Shown one piece after another: positions 45,569 through 57,728 of a DNA stretch of 64,000 nucleotides. Source of the stretch: Nageia nagi. Taxonomy: Eukaryota; Pinophyta. The number at the start of each line of letters is the position of its first letter. The stretch's first letter is position 1. Below the pieces are notes generated by a model that did no database searches, was not told the origin of the DNA, and worked only from the letters and a program-made list of their open reading frames with translations. The stretch covers positions 118,916,001 to 118,980,000 of the forward strand of contig JBITNC010000001.1 in assembly GCA_050084985.1 (NCBI GenBank), in the 5' to 3' direction. The translations under genes were made by a program, and so were the position numbers.

Positions 45569-47068
45569 GACTTTAAGGGGCATTCTTCTTGACTATAGAA
45601 AGGTTTACAATATTCCATTCTTAGACTATTGTTTGATTTTATCTAATTCATTAAAGGAATTTTAACATGAGAATTATGCTCTCTACTAATATCATTTAGA
45701 AAGGTTCATTATGATTGGGGAGTTATATTACCTCTAAATATATCATTTCTTAGTTGTAAATGTATACCTCTATAGATTTTTTAACTAATAACTCTTAATT
45801 TTAGTACTCTTTCTTTTTCACATATTGAACTATGTCAAGCTATAAATTACTATTTCTACACCCAAATACCTTTACTTTTATTTTATCTTTTCCATTTGAG
45901 CTCAAACATTATGATGATACCATGTGGTAGGGGTAGAGTTGGTGTTGACAAGTTTGCATACTCTTTGGTATTTATTATATTAAGAACTAATCAATTTATG
46001 GTTACCATTTTTTTTGTTTGATCTTAATCTATCTTATCCTTGGGTGCTTCAAAGACCTCTATTGATATCATTGTATTTTTCTCCTAAGAATAATCTTAAG
46101 TACATCAATAATTGACTCAAAAGTCTTTTATTGCCACATGGAATGATCTTATTTGTTGTTGATACATGTAGATCAATTTTTAATGTTATAATATTCAAGC
46201 TAAGAGTCTTGGGTGTCTTCAATATAGCTTTCATTCTATCCTTGGCTTGGAAATTGATGTATTTCATAGTGGTTGAGCTTTAGAATATTTTTGTTGACAT
46301 CATATTAAGACTTTGGGAGTTCAATAAGGAGTTCATTTTGTAAAGGTTTATCTATAAAAATAATTTTTTCAACATCATTTCCAATCATACTTGATAAGTA
46401 ATCTAATTAATGAAAGTCAAGATATAATAATATATTTGCTAACATCATCTAAGAGGGCAACCAAGAAACTATGTTGTTCATCTATTCTTACTTTTGTTAG
46501 GATTCATATTGGATAATCTTGCACCCCTCAATCAAGTGCCTAGGAACATATATTTTTCATTTAGTATCTCCATTTTTAGAGGTTTAAATGGGAATTTATG
46601 ATACAAGAAAGTAATAATCTTGGCAAGGATTATATTACTATTATTTCTTCTTTATCTTAGGTTCTTTACAAATATATGATGTAACCATTTGATAGGCCCA
46701 AGAATAAGTCCTTTTTAATGTTTATACCTCTCAAGTACTTCTTCTACATCTAATAATGTTCAATTTTTAAGAAAACAACTCAAATATCCTCATAAACAAA
46801 TTTTGAATAATAGATTAAATACTTTTGGCAAATCATGATAAAAAAGTAATAACTAGTGAAAATAGAATATTGTAGCCAATAACTTAATAAAATATGTATA
46901 TATTAGAATTTTTAGATGAAATTTAAAAATTCCAACACAAATTTTAGGAATTGATGTTGTCATTGATGGTATATTTATTGCATGGTTTTTTTTTTTACTT
47001 TAGTTTGAGTTATAATTAGGCTTGTATCAATCTCTAGAAATGTTTTGTAAGATTCATTATTAAAGGTA
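45569..47068. other. decayed sequence, no feature supported
   Basis: A 72-codon minus-strand stretch (46049-46267, MKYINFQAKDRMKAILKT...) continues in traces on both sides but matches no domain I know. Confidence 0.35.
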
Positions 47069-47395
47069 TGTTGTAAGGAAGAGTTGGAGTAGTGATTTGA
47101 ATAGGTGTGAGAAATAGAAGTGGATGTACTTCCTTATTAGAGATATTAACTTTGTAGTGAGGATTCCTTATGTAACTAAAGATAAAAGTACAATGATATT
47201 ATTGTTGGTTGTATCTCTTGGTGGCTTTGTACTGATATAAATAAAGAAATAGATATTCTCCATGGATGTAGCCCACATTGGGTGAACCATGTTACATGCT
47301 TGTATCTTCTCTTATTAATATTATTTATTTAATTATTCTTATAGTTATGAGTAAAGTAATTATCCAACTTTATTTTTATATATTGATTCCTAACA
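47069..47395 (+). repeat. copia 5' LTR, approximate start
   Basis: The 3' border is good: TTCCTAACA, then the primer site at 47399. The left border is a guess at TGTTGTAAGG (47069). It includes 'tataaataaag' near 47236 as a TATA or poly(A) candidate. Confidence 0.45.
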
Positions 47396-47398
47396 ATT

Positions 47399-47411
47399 GG
47401 TATCAAAAGCT
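47399..47411 (+). other. primer binding site, initiator tRNA-Met
   Basis: 'tggtatcaaaagc', beginning four bases after the LTR end CCTAACA, equals the copia primer site with one inserted A and one change. Confidence 0.65.
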
Positions 47412-47451
47412 TTATGTTTTGGAAGGGAGAGATTTTGAATCAAGTGGGAGC

Positions 47452-47960
47452 AATGGAAAAACAAGGGTGGTTTAGAGTGGATAAGTTTAATGGTTATAAC
47501 TTTGGGTAAATGAGGATTAGGATTTGATTAATAGAAAGGAATTGGGTATGGTAAGGTTGTAATTGGGAGCATTGGTTATATTCAATATCTCAAATGAGAA
47601 AACTATAAAGCATGTCATTGAAAAATTGATCAAGATGTATGAGAAACCCTTGATGGAAAATAAGGTATTTCCTATGAAAAGATTTTTGAATATGGAAATG
47701 GTAGGAGGATCATTTTTTGAACATGTGAATGAGTTTAATATTGTTACTAACAAATTGAGTTCCATGAAAATTGAGATTGATGATGAGATAGGAGCCTTTA
47801 TATTATTGTTCCCATTATCAAATAACTAAAGTAGTTCACTTATGGAAGTGAGTAATTCTACTTTAAGTTATATCTAGCTAGTGTTTGATGATGTAGTAGA
47901 CATCTTACTTAATGAGGAAATGTAAAGAAAAAATGAGGGATCTATCAAGTTATATAAGTT
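47452..47960 (+). pseudogene. copia Gag (UBN2 / Retrotran_gag_2), decayed
   Basis: It starts with VDKFNGYNFG, the F.G.NF motif. After a decayed stretch, 47563-47829 is open for 88 codons: HVIEKLIKMYEKPLMENKVF (the 'AKEAWD.L...Y....N..FL' part), MVGGSFFEHVNEFN (the 'EG.S..EH...F' part), IDDEIGAFILLFPLSNN (the 'DE..A..LL.SLP' end). Further on LLNEEM recalls the conserved 'LL.EE.R'. It follows the primer site directly, so it is the first gene of a plus-strand copia element, most of whose pol is not recognisable. Confidence 0.65.
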
Positions 47961-49343
47961 CAATACTTTATGACAAAAGGTGAACAATACTAATGATGGC
48001 TACCTAATCTCTAGTTTGTATCAAGTATGATCCAAAATTAACTTAATAACTAATTTGATTTATTACTCTTGAATGAAGATATTATGTTAACAAGGACTAT
48101 CACATCTCTTTGATTAATCATTTCCAATATAAAGAGAAAACTTTATGTGTTAACTTTGCATTTTTGCTTACTTATTCCATTAAAAGATCCATTAATAAGA
48201 TAAACACTACTAAAAAAGATTATCCCCTTCATCAAGTATTGTTATTTACTTTTTATTCTCATGTTTTATCTTCCCAACCTTAAATCCCTATATTGTAGGT
48301 GAAGTGTAATCTTTCCCATAATATTTTTCTTGATAAGGTAACCCACTTCTATAGCTCTGAGTCTAATTAAAATGATAAAATTTATATTTCTCAATGGGTA
48401 AAAAAAATAAACATCCTCATAAAGTAAAAAAGAAATTATTTTTAAGCTATATAAAAGGGATTATACTACCAATAAAAGTAATCAACTTATTCATATTCTA
48501 GACTCTAACTTTGATACTTCTATAGTAGTTAATACTTTGTTACAAAGCAAAGAATTTATCACCTATAAAACAATCAAAAGAGAAAAGAATAAAAATATGA
48601 TCAATGTTAATAATAAATCCCCTACCTTAGTAAATGTATTAAATGTTTAGTAATTAGGTGAAGAAGGCCCATACCAAGCATTATGCTTTTAAAGTTCAAT
48701 TTCAAATAAATATTGAGTGTCAAAGTCCTTATTACCATATCTATAATTTCTATAGAATGTTTTTTTTGGTGATGTGATATCTCAAGTATAAATTTGTGTA
48801 ATATTAAATTTCTTCTCTTTATTTTTAATAATGGAATATATGGATATAGCTAGTATAACTATTGTGGAACAAGGTGTAGAATAACTTGGTTATCAATCTT
48901 CCCTAATGTTGTAATCTTTTTAGTATTGTGTATATGGTTTAGGGATTACATTAATTTCATTATAATATAAAAAATTTAACTAGAAAATAAAAACTAAAAA
49001 GGGAAGACTAAATGAGATAGGTGGGTCAAAAAACTCTAACATGGTATTAGAGCATGTTCAATCTAGATGGGTTCAAAGAACTTGTGATAGCATGGTGATA
49101 TCAAGGTGGAGATCTATGACCATACTTAATGGAGTATAAATATTTTTACATTAAGGGATAATTTTAAGGAATTTAATTCTTCAATAAATTGTAATGTTTT
49201 AAATATTTACTTGGAACAAATGTAAATTTAAAATTTGATGGAAAAAGCTAAAGAGGGGTTCATATATTTAAATATTTCCTTCGTGGATATCCCTTCCATT
49301 CCAAATTGTAATGTATTTCATAATACATTTATGTATATTTATG
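47961..49343 (+). other. decayed copia remainder and a second LTR/primer-site candidate
   Basis: No Pol domain can be named. At 48907-49049 a stretch starts TGTTGTAATC and ends CTCTAACA, directly followed by TGGTATTAGAGC (49050-49061), the initiator-Met primer site with one C-to-T change. This may be the end of a short LTR from another element. Confidence 0.35.
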
Positions 49344-49348
49344 CTCTT
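49344..49348. repeat. target-site duplication CTCTT (left)
   Basis: Identical to 55396-55400. Confidence 0.85.
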
Positions 49349-49756
49349 TGTTACAATTATATAAATATGAAAAGGGAAATATCATAGGAATGAAACAAAT
49401 ATTGATTTGAAATAGGAAAACGATAACTATCTATTGGAAATAACAGAGCATGCACTAGTAAATAGAACATGAAATAGCATCAATAAACAAATAAGAATAG
49501 GATTTTACTAAATAGTAATAGAATCATAGGCCACTTCAATTGTGTTACCTCCTTACAACTCCAAAGGTAAAAAATAATGTTCAAGATTGATTTCTCCACA
49601 CACTTCTATCTATTTATTAAACTAACCCTAACCCTAATAGTAATGCAAAATCAAGCTTTGCCCTTACAATCACAATATTATGGTTTAAAATATAGGTTTA
49701 TAATTTAATAAAATACTAATACTAACACTAAAATGTTAGGATGTGGGATCCTAACA
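49349..49756 (-). repeat. 3' LTR of the chromovirus (408 bp)
   Basis: In element orientation it starts TGTTAGGATCCCAC and ends GTAACA. It includes a short CCCTAACCCTAA-like motif (near 49623), also present in the other LTR. Confidence 0.85.
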
Positions 49757-49775
49757 TGCCACCCCTCTTGGGGTG
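49757..49775 (-). other. polypurine tract
   Basis: On the minus strand CACCCCAAGAGGGGTGGCA runs up to the 3' LTR, giving an AAGAGGGGTGG tract. Confidence 0.7.
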
Positions 49776-49789
49776 AAGCTTTGTCCTTA

Positions 49790-52700
49790 AAGCTTGAAGT
49801 GTGAAAATTGTTACTATAGCTAATGAAGGATTTCCTATGTTGCATCTTCTGGTGCCATGCCTTGCCACTACATAAGGACTTCTATGATGTATCTATTATG
49901 AAGCTATCATGATTATTGATCTAAAACTACCTTAAGTACAACTACCATTGATCCATCCTTCACCAACTTAGGTAACTATGTCTAAGCCTAAACCTCTAAT
50001 CCAACTACTTTCTTGAGGCAAGAGATAGGAAACATTGGGTGAATCTTTGAAGAAGTAGGAAGCTCTAATTTGTATGTAGCTAGGCTAATGCAATATAACA
50101 CCTTTTAAGGACCATAAAACTTTAAGACTAATTTTTTGAGGGCCTTTTACTTTTAAGAATTTCTAGTGATAAGGTTGTAACCTCAAAAAGACCATGTCAT
50201 CTACTTGGAACTCTCTTTTCACATGTTGCTAATCAACCTATTATTTCATATAGTGTTGGGCTATCTAAAGGTTATCCTTGAACAAATGAATAATATCATC
50301 CTAAGTAACTAAATTTGAGTCAACTACCTAAACATTTTTGCTACTTGCAACATACAAGGTGACTGTTGGTGGAGCTTGACCATACACTATTTCATAGGGA
50401 TCATCTTGCTGGTAAAATGATAAGATGTATTATACCACCACTCAGCAAAAGGAATCCATCATACCCAATGCATAGGTTGTGCTAAACTAAAATAATGTAA
50501 ATATGTTTTCAAGCATTTGTTGACAATTTCAATCTAACCATCAGTTTGTGGGTGATATGCTAAGCTCATGTTTAGTTAGGTACCTTGCAATTTAAAAAGC
50601 TCTTACCAAAAATGAATTATAAAAGTGGGATCACAATCATTGATAATCATCTTTGGCATGCCATGTAGTTTGAAAATTGTATCTAGGAATAATTGTGCCA
50701 CTATCATTGCTTTGTAGGGATGAGCTAATGAACCAAAATGAGCATATTTGGATAATCAATCAACCACCACTAGAATAATTAATTTACCATGAGATTTAGG
50801 AAGGCCTTTAATGAAATCCATTGAGATATCAATCCATGTACAAGTAGGTATGGGAAGAGGTTGAAAGAGTCTTAGAGTACCCACACTCTCACCCTTTTGT
50901 TGTTGACACACTTCATAAGCTACCCTAAACTACTTAATATCCAATTTCATACCTATCCAATAGAATGATCGTACCACTTGCTTATAAGTTTTGAAAAATC
51001 CTTCATGTCCTAATGTAGGTGTGGAATGAAATTCAACAAGTATTTTTGATTTATATTTTGAAGGATATGGTAACAAAATTTGACCTTTGAATATCAAAAT
51101 ACCATCATGCCATGTATGGTCTGGTTTACATGTGGGTTCTTGAGTGATCTATTTTAGCAATTCTTAAGTGGATCTATCCTTTGCCCACTCTTGTTTAACT
51201 TTATCCAACCATTGAGGAATAGGAGATGAAATAGCTTGCAATGCTACTTGATCTTCAAATTTTCTAGATAAAGCATCGATAACCAAATTCTCCTTACCTT
51301 TATGGTATACTATCTCATAATGATACCCTAGTAGTTTGGTCACCCATGTTGGTTGCTCAAGCATAAAAATGCATTTCTTAATGAAAAATTTCAAACTATG
51401 ATGATTTGTGAAGATGATGAAATGGAAACTAATGAGATATGGTCTCCAACATTGAAATACATGAATGATGGTAAGCATTTCTTTTTTATAAGTGGATTTA
51501 CCCAAAGTTTTTCTAGAGAGTGCTCCTAATGAATGCTAAGGGATGCCTCTCTTGCGTTAATAATACCTTTATTCCTACTCCATAAGCATCAATTTATATC
51601 ATATATGGTTTAAAAAAATCTAGCATTGCTAATACTAGGGTGGTGCACATCATCTCTTTGAGCTTAACAAAAGCTACCTCAGCTTGAGGGGACTAATGGA
51701 ATGCATTATTTTTCAACAACATGGTTAGAGGTGTTGCAATCTTGCCATAATCCTTCACAAATTTCCTATAATAGCTTGTCAACCCCAAGAATCCCTAAAT
51801 ACTTTTCAAAGATATAGGAATAGACTAGTTTTGCATGTCAATAATCTTTTATGAATCCACCTTAACTCCCTCTTCAGATATAACATGGCCTAAGTAGTCA
51901 ATTTCCCTTTTGCCAAATGAACATTTTGATTTTTTTACATATAGCTAGTGTTCCTTCAAAATTTGTAAGGTTTGTTCAACATGTACCACATGTTCTTGCC
52001 ATGTCTTACTATAGATCAATATATCATCAAAGAAAACTAAAATGAAATTCCTAAGGAATAGACAAAATACCTAATTGATTAAACTTTGAAATGTGGATGG
52101 AACATTTGTGAGGCAAAAAGACATTAAAAGGAACTCATAATGGCCCTCGTAGGTGTAAAATATAGTTTTTGATATATCCTACTCCTTGAGATAGATTTGG
52201 TGATACCCAAATCGTAGGTCCAACTTATAAAAATATATTACCCCATGCAGTTCATTCAATAATTCATCAATGACTAGAATGGAAAATTTTTCCTTGATGG
52301 TAATTTTGTTGAGGGCCTTGAAATCTACACACATATGCCAATAACCATATATCTTATGAACTTACATAATTGGAGAAGAATATGGGCTTACTCTAGGTTA
52401 GATTAATCCTACATCCAATAGTTCCTTAACCAATTTTTCAATTTCATTTTTCTATAAACAAGGATACTGATAAGGATGAATGTTTTGTGGGTAACTTCTT
52501 AACACCAATTGGATAGCATGATAATGTGATCAGTGGGATGGTAATCCCATTGGTTCTTTAAAGGTACTTGAATGCTTACTTAAGATGGGCTACATATCCA
52601 TAGGCTCTATGATTTCAGATTCAATGATTGATAAAGAGTATAACTATGCTAGCATCCCTTTTTCAATTTTTCATAGGATCTTTTCCATGCAATATGAGCT

Positions 52701-54191
52701 CACAACTTGTATAGATACACCCTATAATCCCTTAAGAGTATGCTCTGATTCATATATTTTGAAGGTAATCCATATCTCTATAAAATTCCACTATATGATG
52801 CCTAAAGTCCTCAGCCATTGTATCCCCAAAACTATATCACATGCCCCAAGTAGTAAAGCATACATGTCACTTTTCAAATTATAGTGGTCCATGCTCGATT
52901 TGACATTATAACATATGCCTTTACATGTTATTTTTCCTCCATTACTAACCATAACCTCAAAATTATTTGTAGGGTGGATGTAATAGTTACCAACCTTAGC
53001 CACTCATGGATTAATGAAATTATAAGTACTTCTTGAATCCAATAATATTATGAGAGGGAATTTTTTTAAAAACCCTTTGATCTTCATAGTTTAAGGGGTG
53101 TTAATTCTTACCAATGCATTGGAAGAGATACTTAAGGCCTCCTCATCTAGAATTTCCTCTATAGCCTCTTCAAGTGCACTCTCATATTCCTCCTCACTAG
53201 GAGCATTAGCATCAAGCAAATATAACTTTTTTTGTGTACAATGATGACCATGAACAATTTTCTTATCATAATTATAGCACAAGCCCTTCCTTCAATGCTC
53301 TTCCATTTCCTCCCATGTCAACTTATTAGTTTGCATTATACAATTCGATGGTGGGGCACTTGTGTTATTAGAGGAATAGGAAATATTATGTGTTTTGGTG
53401 AATGGAGGTCTTGCATTTCATTGATAAGCACTAGATTTATCTTCAATGAGCTTTACTAAGGAAATAGCATCCATGATAGTTTTAAGATTAAACATTTTAA
53501 CCTTTGGCTTAATTTCTTCCTTTAAGCCACTAATAAAACAACTTGTGAAAAATGCATTGTCTAACCCCTCTGTGTCATTTGCCAATTTCTCAAACTAATT
53601 TTGGTATTCTTTGACTGTTGTAGTTTGATGTAACTTGGTCAATGCCCCTATGAAATATTCATAGTCACTAGGACCAAAATGGATCAATAATTATTAAGTG
53701 AATTAATCCCATGAAGGAGCAGGATAGATTTTTGAGTTACATTGGTACCATTGGAGAGCCTTACAATCCAAATGAAAGGATGCCATGTGCACTTCCAAAT
53801 CCTTTGGTATTTGGTTCAATGTGAAATACTATCTAGCTTTATAAATCCAACTAGTGGTATTCTCTCCATCAAATCAAGAAAAATCCAATTTGGTTATGTA
53901 GAGCAAAATCAAACCACCTTGTTGGCTCTGAAAGTTATGATGATACTCTTATAGATTTCTTGAATACCCTAATTGCTATGAATTGGGTGCATTATTGGTA
54001 TGATTGAGACTAAGTTGAATACTATCACATTTACTATCAAGGGTTTGTATTTGTATTTGTATTTGTATTTGTCAAATTTTTGCTCTAAATGTACTAGTAA
54101 GTGTATCTATCATTTGTTGGATCATAGCTTGAAATGTCATCATGGTAGGATTAGTTTGTGCTACTATTTGGGATCTTATTTTAGGTGCCAT
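49790..54191 (-). pseudogene. chromovirus gag-pol polyprotein, decayed
   Basis: Minus strand, from ATG at 54191. Gag ~53990-53480 (FGPSDYEYFIGALTKLHQ, VKEYQNQ-position, FEKLANDTEGLDNAFF). Zinc knuckle at 53282-53241 reads CYNYDKKIVHGHHC with the second Cys changed to Tyr. Protease: LLDSRSTYNFINP at 53050-53011, the catalytic DSG now DSR, then [45 protein letters not shown] and the active-site VFFDDILIYSK at 52040-52011. RNase H/linker: 51750-51160, including YHYEIVYHKGKENLVIDALS. Integrase: zinc-binding H..H...C..C 51030-50890, core [26 protein letters not shown] (50562-50536). End: MAPEDAT followed by a stop (49860-49838), as in the chromodomain '..EDATWE'. It would copy and insert the element into chromatin. 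Numerous TAG/TAA stops replace Gln or Trp codons. Confidence 0.9.
54043..54073. repeat. (TTTGTA)n microsatellite within gag
   Basis: Nearly five units; on the coding (minus) strand they spell an Ile-Gln run in the N-terminal part of Gag. Confidence 0.85.
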
Positions 54192-54971
54192 TTTTAAAAA
54201 TTGCTATTTTTGAAGTTGATATTTCTAGAAACTACTATTTTTAGAAATTACTATCTTTAGAAAGTGTTTAAAAAAGTGTATGGGTGTAATATATCAAAAT
54301 GATCAACTCAAAAAGATTATCACAATGGACTAGGTCTTTTGATGATGTTTTTTTGGACCCCTGGACTCTTTTTTATGTCTATGGGTCTATCTACTTTTGT
54401 TAAAAATACTAAATTGATATAGATATTTAGTTATTTAGCTCTAAAGTTTTTGCTACTTCTGAACTATTATTTTTGGTAGCTCTAAAAAATTGTATGTCAT
54501 ACATTTTGCTTCTCAAATCAAGGTTTTTTGTGTGAAGAAATGATTCTAGGGTAAAGATTATTTACTCTGTAGGCTTATCTAAACACCCCTCCTATCCAAC
54601 TTTCATAAGGAAAGAGGCTATAGAGATGGCTTCTATGATAAGTAACTTTCTAGTGGTACTTGTTAGTGCACTATATTTTATAGATGATCGACACAACTTC
54701 CTACCTAGTTTTCATTTATAGCCTAGATAATCTTCGATATACCTTTTGGTACATGGAGTCCAATTTCATGTAGGGTTCTATCTGAGGCCTAGGTATTGGT
54801 GTAGAGTATTTTGCACCTCACTTCACACACAACTTTATGGGCAAGTATGCCTAGCCAAAAATGATAGATCCTCCTAGATATTTTAAAACTCCCTATATAG
54901 GGTTTCTAGCTTAGACATCTAAGAATTTTTTTTTATTTTTGTTTTCCTATAGTAGAATGGCTCTAAAAAGA

Positions 54972-54983
54972 GCTTTGATACTA
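54972..54983 (-). other. primer binding site of the chromovirus
   Basis: On the minus strand TAGTATCAAAGC, two bases after the 5' LTR, matches the initiator-Met primer site with two changes. Confidence 0.65.
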
Positions 54984-54985
54984 GA

Positions 54986-55395
54986 TGTTACGATGCTATA
55001 AATATGAAAAGGGAAATATTATAGGAATGAAATGAATATTGATTTGAAATAGAAAAATGATAACTATTTATTGGAAAAAATAAAGCATGCACTTGTAAAT
55101 AGAACACAAAATAGTATCAATAAATAGATAAGGATAGGATTTTACTAAATAGTAATGAAATCATAAGCCATTTTGAGGGGGCTACCTCCTTACAACTCCA
55201 AAGGCAAAAAATAATATTCAAGATTGATTTCTACACACACTTATATATATTTATAATAAACTAAGCCTAACCCTAATAGTAATGCAAAATCAAGCCCTGC
55301 CCTTATAATCACAATATTATGGTTTACAATATAGGCCAAAAATTTAATAAAATACTAATAATAACACTAAAATGTAAGGATGTGGGATCCTAACA
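54986..55395 (-). repeat. 5' LTR of the chromovirus (410 bp)
   Basis: Counterpart of 49349-49756; followed on the plus strand by the duplicate CTCTT (55396-55400). Confidence 0.85.
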
Positions 55396-55400
55396 CTCTT
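55396..55400. repeat. target-site duplication CTCTT (right)
   Basis: Matches 49344-49348. Confidence 0.85.
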
Positions 55401-57162
55401 TAATGCAAGGGTATCCTTAAAGGAAATCTAAATCATAATTTGGTGGATGGATTTCTTCATAATGGTTAATCATGATCATCCATCTTTTTTACAGCTACAA
55501 AACTCCACCAAATGTAATGCCATTACTCCTTAAACAACTCCATTTAAGCACACTTCCTTATTATATTCTCAATGAATGTATTCCTAGAATTCATTTTGTG
55601 TATATATGATTAATTTATCTTCATTCATTTGTTATTGCTAGTGAATACCTTGAAGCAACTTGTGACTACTCATGGAATTGTATATCAATGGTTGTCTACC
55701 TTGTCTTCAAGTAGACATGTGAGTTCCCCATGGTATCACTTTGTAATATTTAATTGCCTTATCCTTAAGAAGTCCATGGTTGCTCCCTTATTCCTTAAGG
55801 AGTCTCATGTGTATTGTTTCTAACACCATGAAGAGATAGTCATTTAATTCTCCAATTCATTTATGGTTTTATTGGGTATTCTATTACAATGAACCAACAA
55901 CTTATTTTGCATGTGAAAGAGTCCATTATTTATAAAATATTAATAAGAATTTTGTAACATGTATTTGAAGTAGTATTGAAAGCATTTTATCAATCTTATG
56001 GAGTCTATTCACAAAACTCTTTTTTTTCTTTTTGGATATGTGATGTGTTTTCTATTTATAAGTTTTAATGCATGAGAAAACACTTATGGATCATCATGGA
56101 AGTAATCTAAATCTATTATAAGATGATATTCATATGTTTGGGGATATTTTAACTATGTGGGTAGTTGTTTATTTTTAATTTTAAAAAATAGATTTGGGTA
56201 TTTTCATGCTTGTATCATATTACCTTAGTTTTTATTATTTTCATTTCAAGAGCTATAAATTCTATTCTACATCTCATTTTAGTGTGATTTATTTTTTATA
56301 AAGGTTAATTGAATACTTTCCCAACTATATATAACATGCCATACCATATTGGCATATCATACTCAAAATCATAATATTTAGACTTGCACTTTCGTAGTCT
56401 TACTCTTTGAGGTCTATGGAGTCATTTTATTTAGTTTATTTTTGATAATAGACCAAGTTACAACCTTCCAATGTTAGCCTAGAAAATTATTCTAGTTTTA
56501 TTTTGAGATCCTTGAAACACTTTATGGATGTCATCATCTTCTAAATTCTGGGAAGGTATATTATGGCTTATTTATAGGTTGAAAGCTTGCTCGCTCTTAT
56601 GTCATTACCTTTTAACATCTAGTAAGACTATTTTGGCTCATTTTTGTGTTCAATACTTCTCTTTGCTAATATCAATACCTCTATACACCTAGGAAACACC
56701 TCTATAATGTCACTTTGCACTTGAATAGGGATTTTTGATCTCACAAGAATCATACAATGCCTAAAATATTTAGGAAAGAATATTATTACTTATTTCTAGG
56801 TCTTATAACTTATTTTTTTCTAATTTAACTACCCTATCTTGCTTGACATCTAATTTTATTCACCTTGCCTTAGCTTGAAGTCACTTCATTTGGTATCATT
56901 ACTTGATTAGGCTTTTAAATTAAAAGGTATTACCTTTTTCACTACTTTTTGGGTAGCAAAACTACTTCTAACATCACCATATTCTTGTTCCCAAAATTTT
57001 CTTATAAAGTTTTCTTCTTTGTTTGGGTTTATGTCAACATTTGGAATCCTTTGTATTTGTATTTATCTACCTAGAGAGATTGATTTTAGCTCCCAAATTT
57101 ACATAAATTAAACTTTCATTTGCTATCATAGCTTGAAGTCTAGATATTGAAAATCCTTTACA
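55401..57162. other. decayed sequence ending in a possible LTR border
   Basis: A plus-strand stretch around 55640-55690 (NTLKQLVTTHGIVYQ) is faintly like the 'L...GI.HQ' segment of a copia integrase, which would fit continuation of the element begun at 47069. The support is weak. At 57157-57174 'tttaca' is followed by TGATATCAAAGT, a decayed initiator-Met primer site, suggesting that an LTR ends at 57162. Confidence 0.3.
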
Positions 57163-57249
57163 TGATATCAAAGTGGGTATTTCTATTCGTTTAGATTATG
57201 ATCAAAGCTTAATCAAGATCTTTACTAAGAGGAACTAAGACTAAGTGAC

Positions 57250-57713
57250 TAAATTCCTATTCCACCAAGGTCACATGAAAGCTCTCTAAAATATCATCAT
57301 AATATAATAAACATAATATTCAATCTCAAAAAGTTGACATTGATATAAAGTGGTTTCTCCAACCATGGGAGTACATCCACTAATCTAAGATCTTCTTATT
57401 CTCAAATAGCACTCTCTTAAAAAAAATCTTTCTAACAATCCTAGAGCATAACTTTGCTACAAACATGAGTGTGTAATATAAAAGAAAATTCTCTCTATTT
57501 ATAAGCCAAGATCCTCCTTTGGATAACCCTTTTAGTCATTATACAATATCATGACATGCATCACCCTTTTACCTTAGAAGCATAATCGTGAGATGGAGTG
57601 TAGGATAAGTTACATTATTTTATTCACAAATACTCAAGGTATCTTAGGATGCCTTTATGTATTAAGTGGATTACATTAAGAGATCTTATAATAATGTATT
57701 ATACATTCCAACA
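57250..57713 (-). repeat. 3' LTR of the minus-strand copia (outer end approximate)
   Basis: In element orientation it starts TGTTGGAATGTATAATA at 57713, preceded by the purine tract TAAGGAGGAG. The far end (about 57250) could not be fixed, because the second LTR was not found in the window. It contains 'tctctatttataag' (57500), a TATA-like element on either strand. Confidence 0.55.
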
Positions 57714-57728
57714 CTCCTCCTTAGGGTA
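57714..57728 (-). other. polypurine tract of the copia element
   Basis: TACCCTAAGGAGGAG on the minus strand abuts the LTR start. Confidence 0.65.

Larger units (their letters stand above)
49349..55395 (-). mobile_element. Ty3/gypsy chromovirus, structurally complete, decayed (6047 bp)
   Basis: The element is read on the minus strand. 5' LTR 54986-55395, primer site 54972-54983, gag-pol 54191 to about 49790, polypurine tract 49757-49775, 3' LTR 49349-49756, target duplications CTCTT. Gag, protease, RT, RNase H, integrase and a chromodomain-like end occur in the normal order. Many stops and frame changes show it is inactive. LTRs differ by length (408 and 410) and by many substitutions, so the insertion is old. 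It sits inside sequence on both sides that I cannot classify, the left side being copia-like. Confidence 0.9.
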
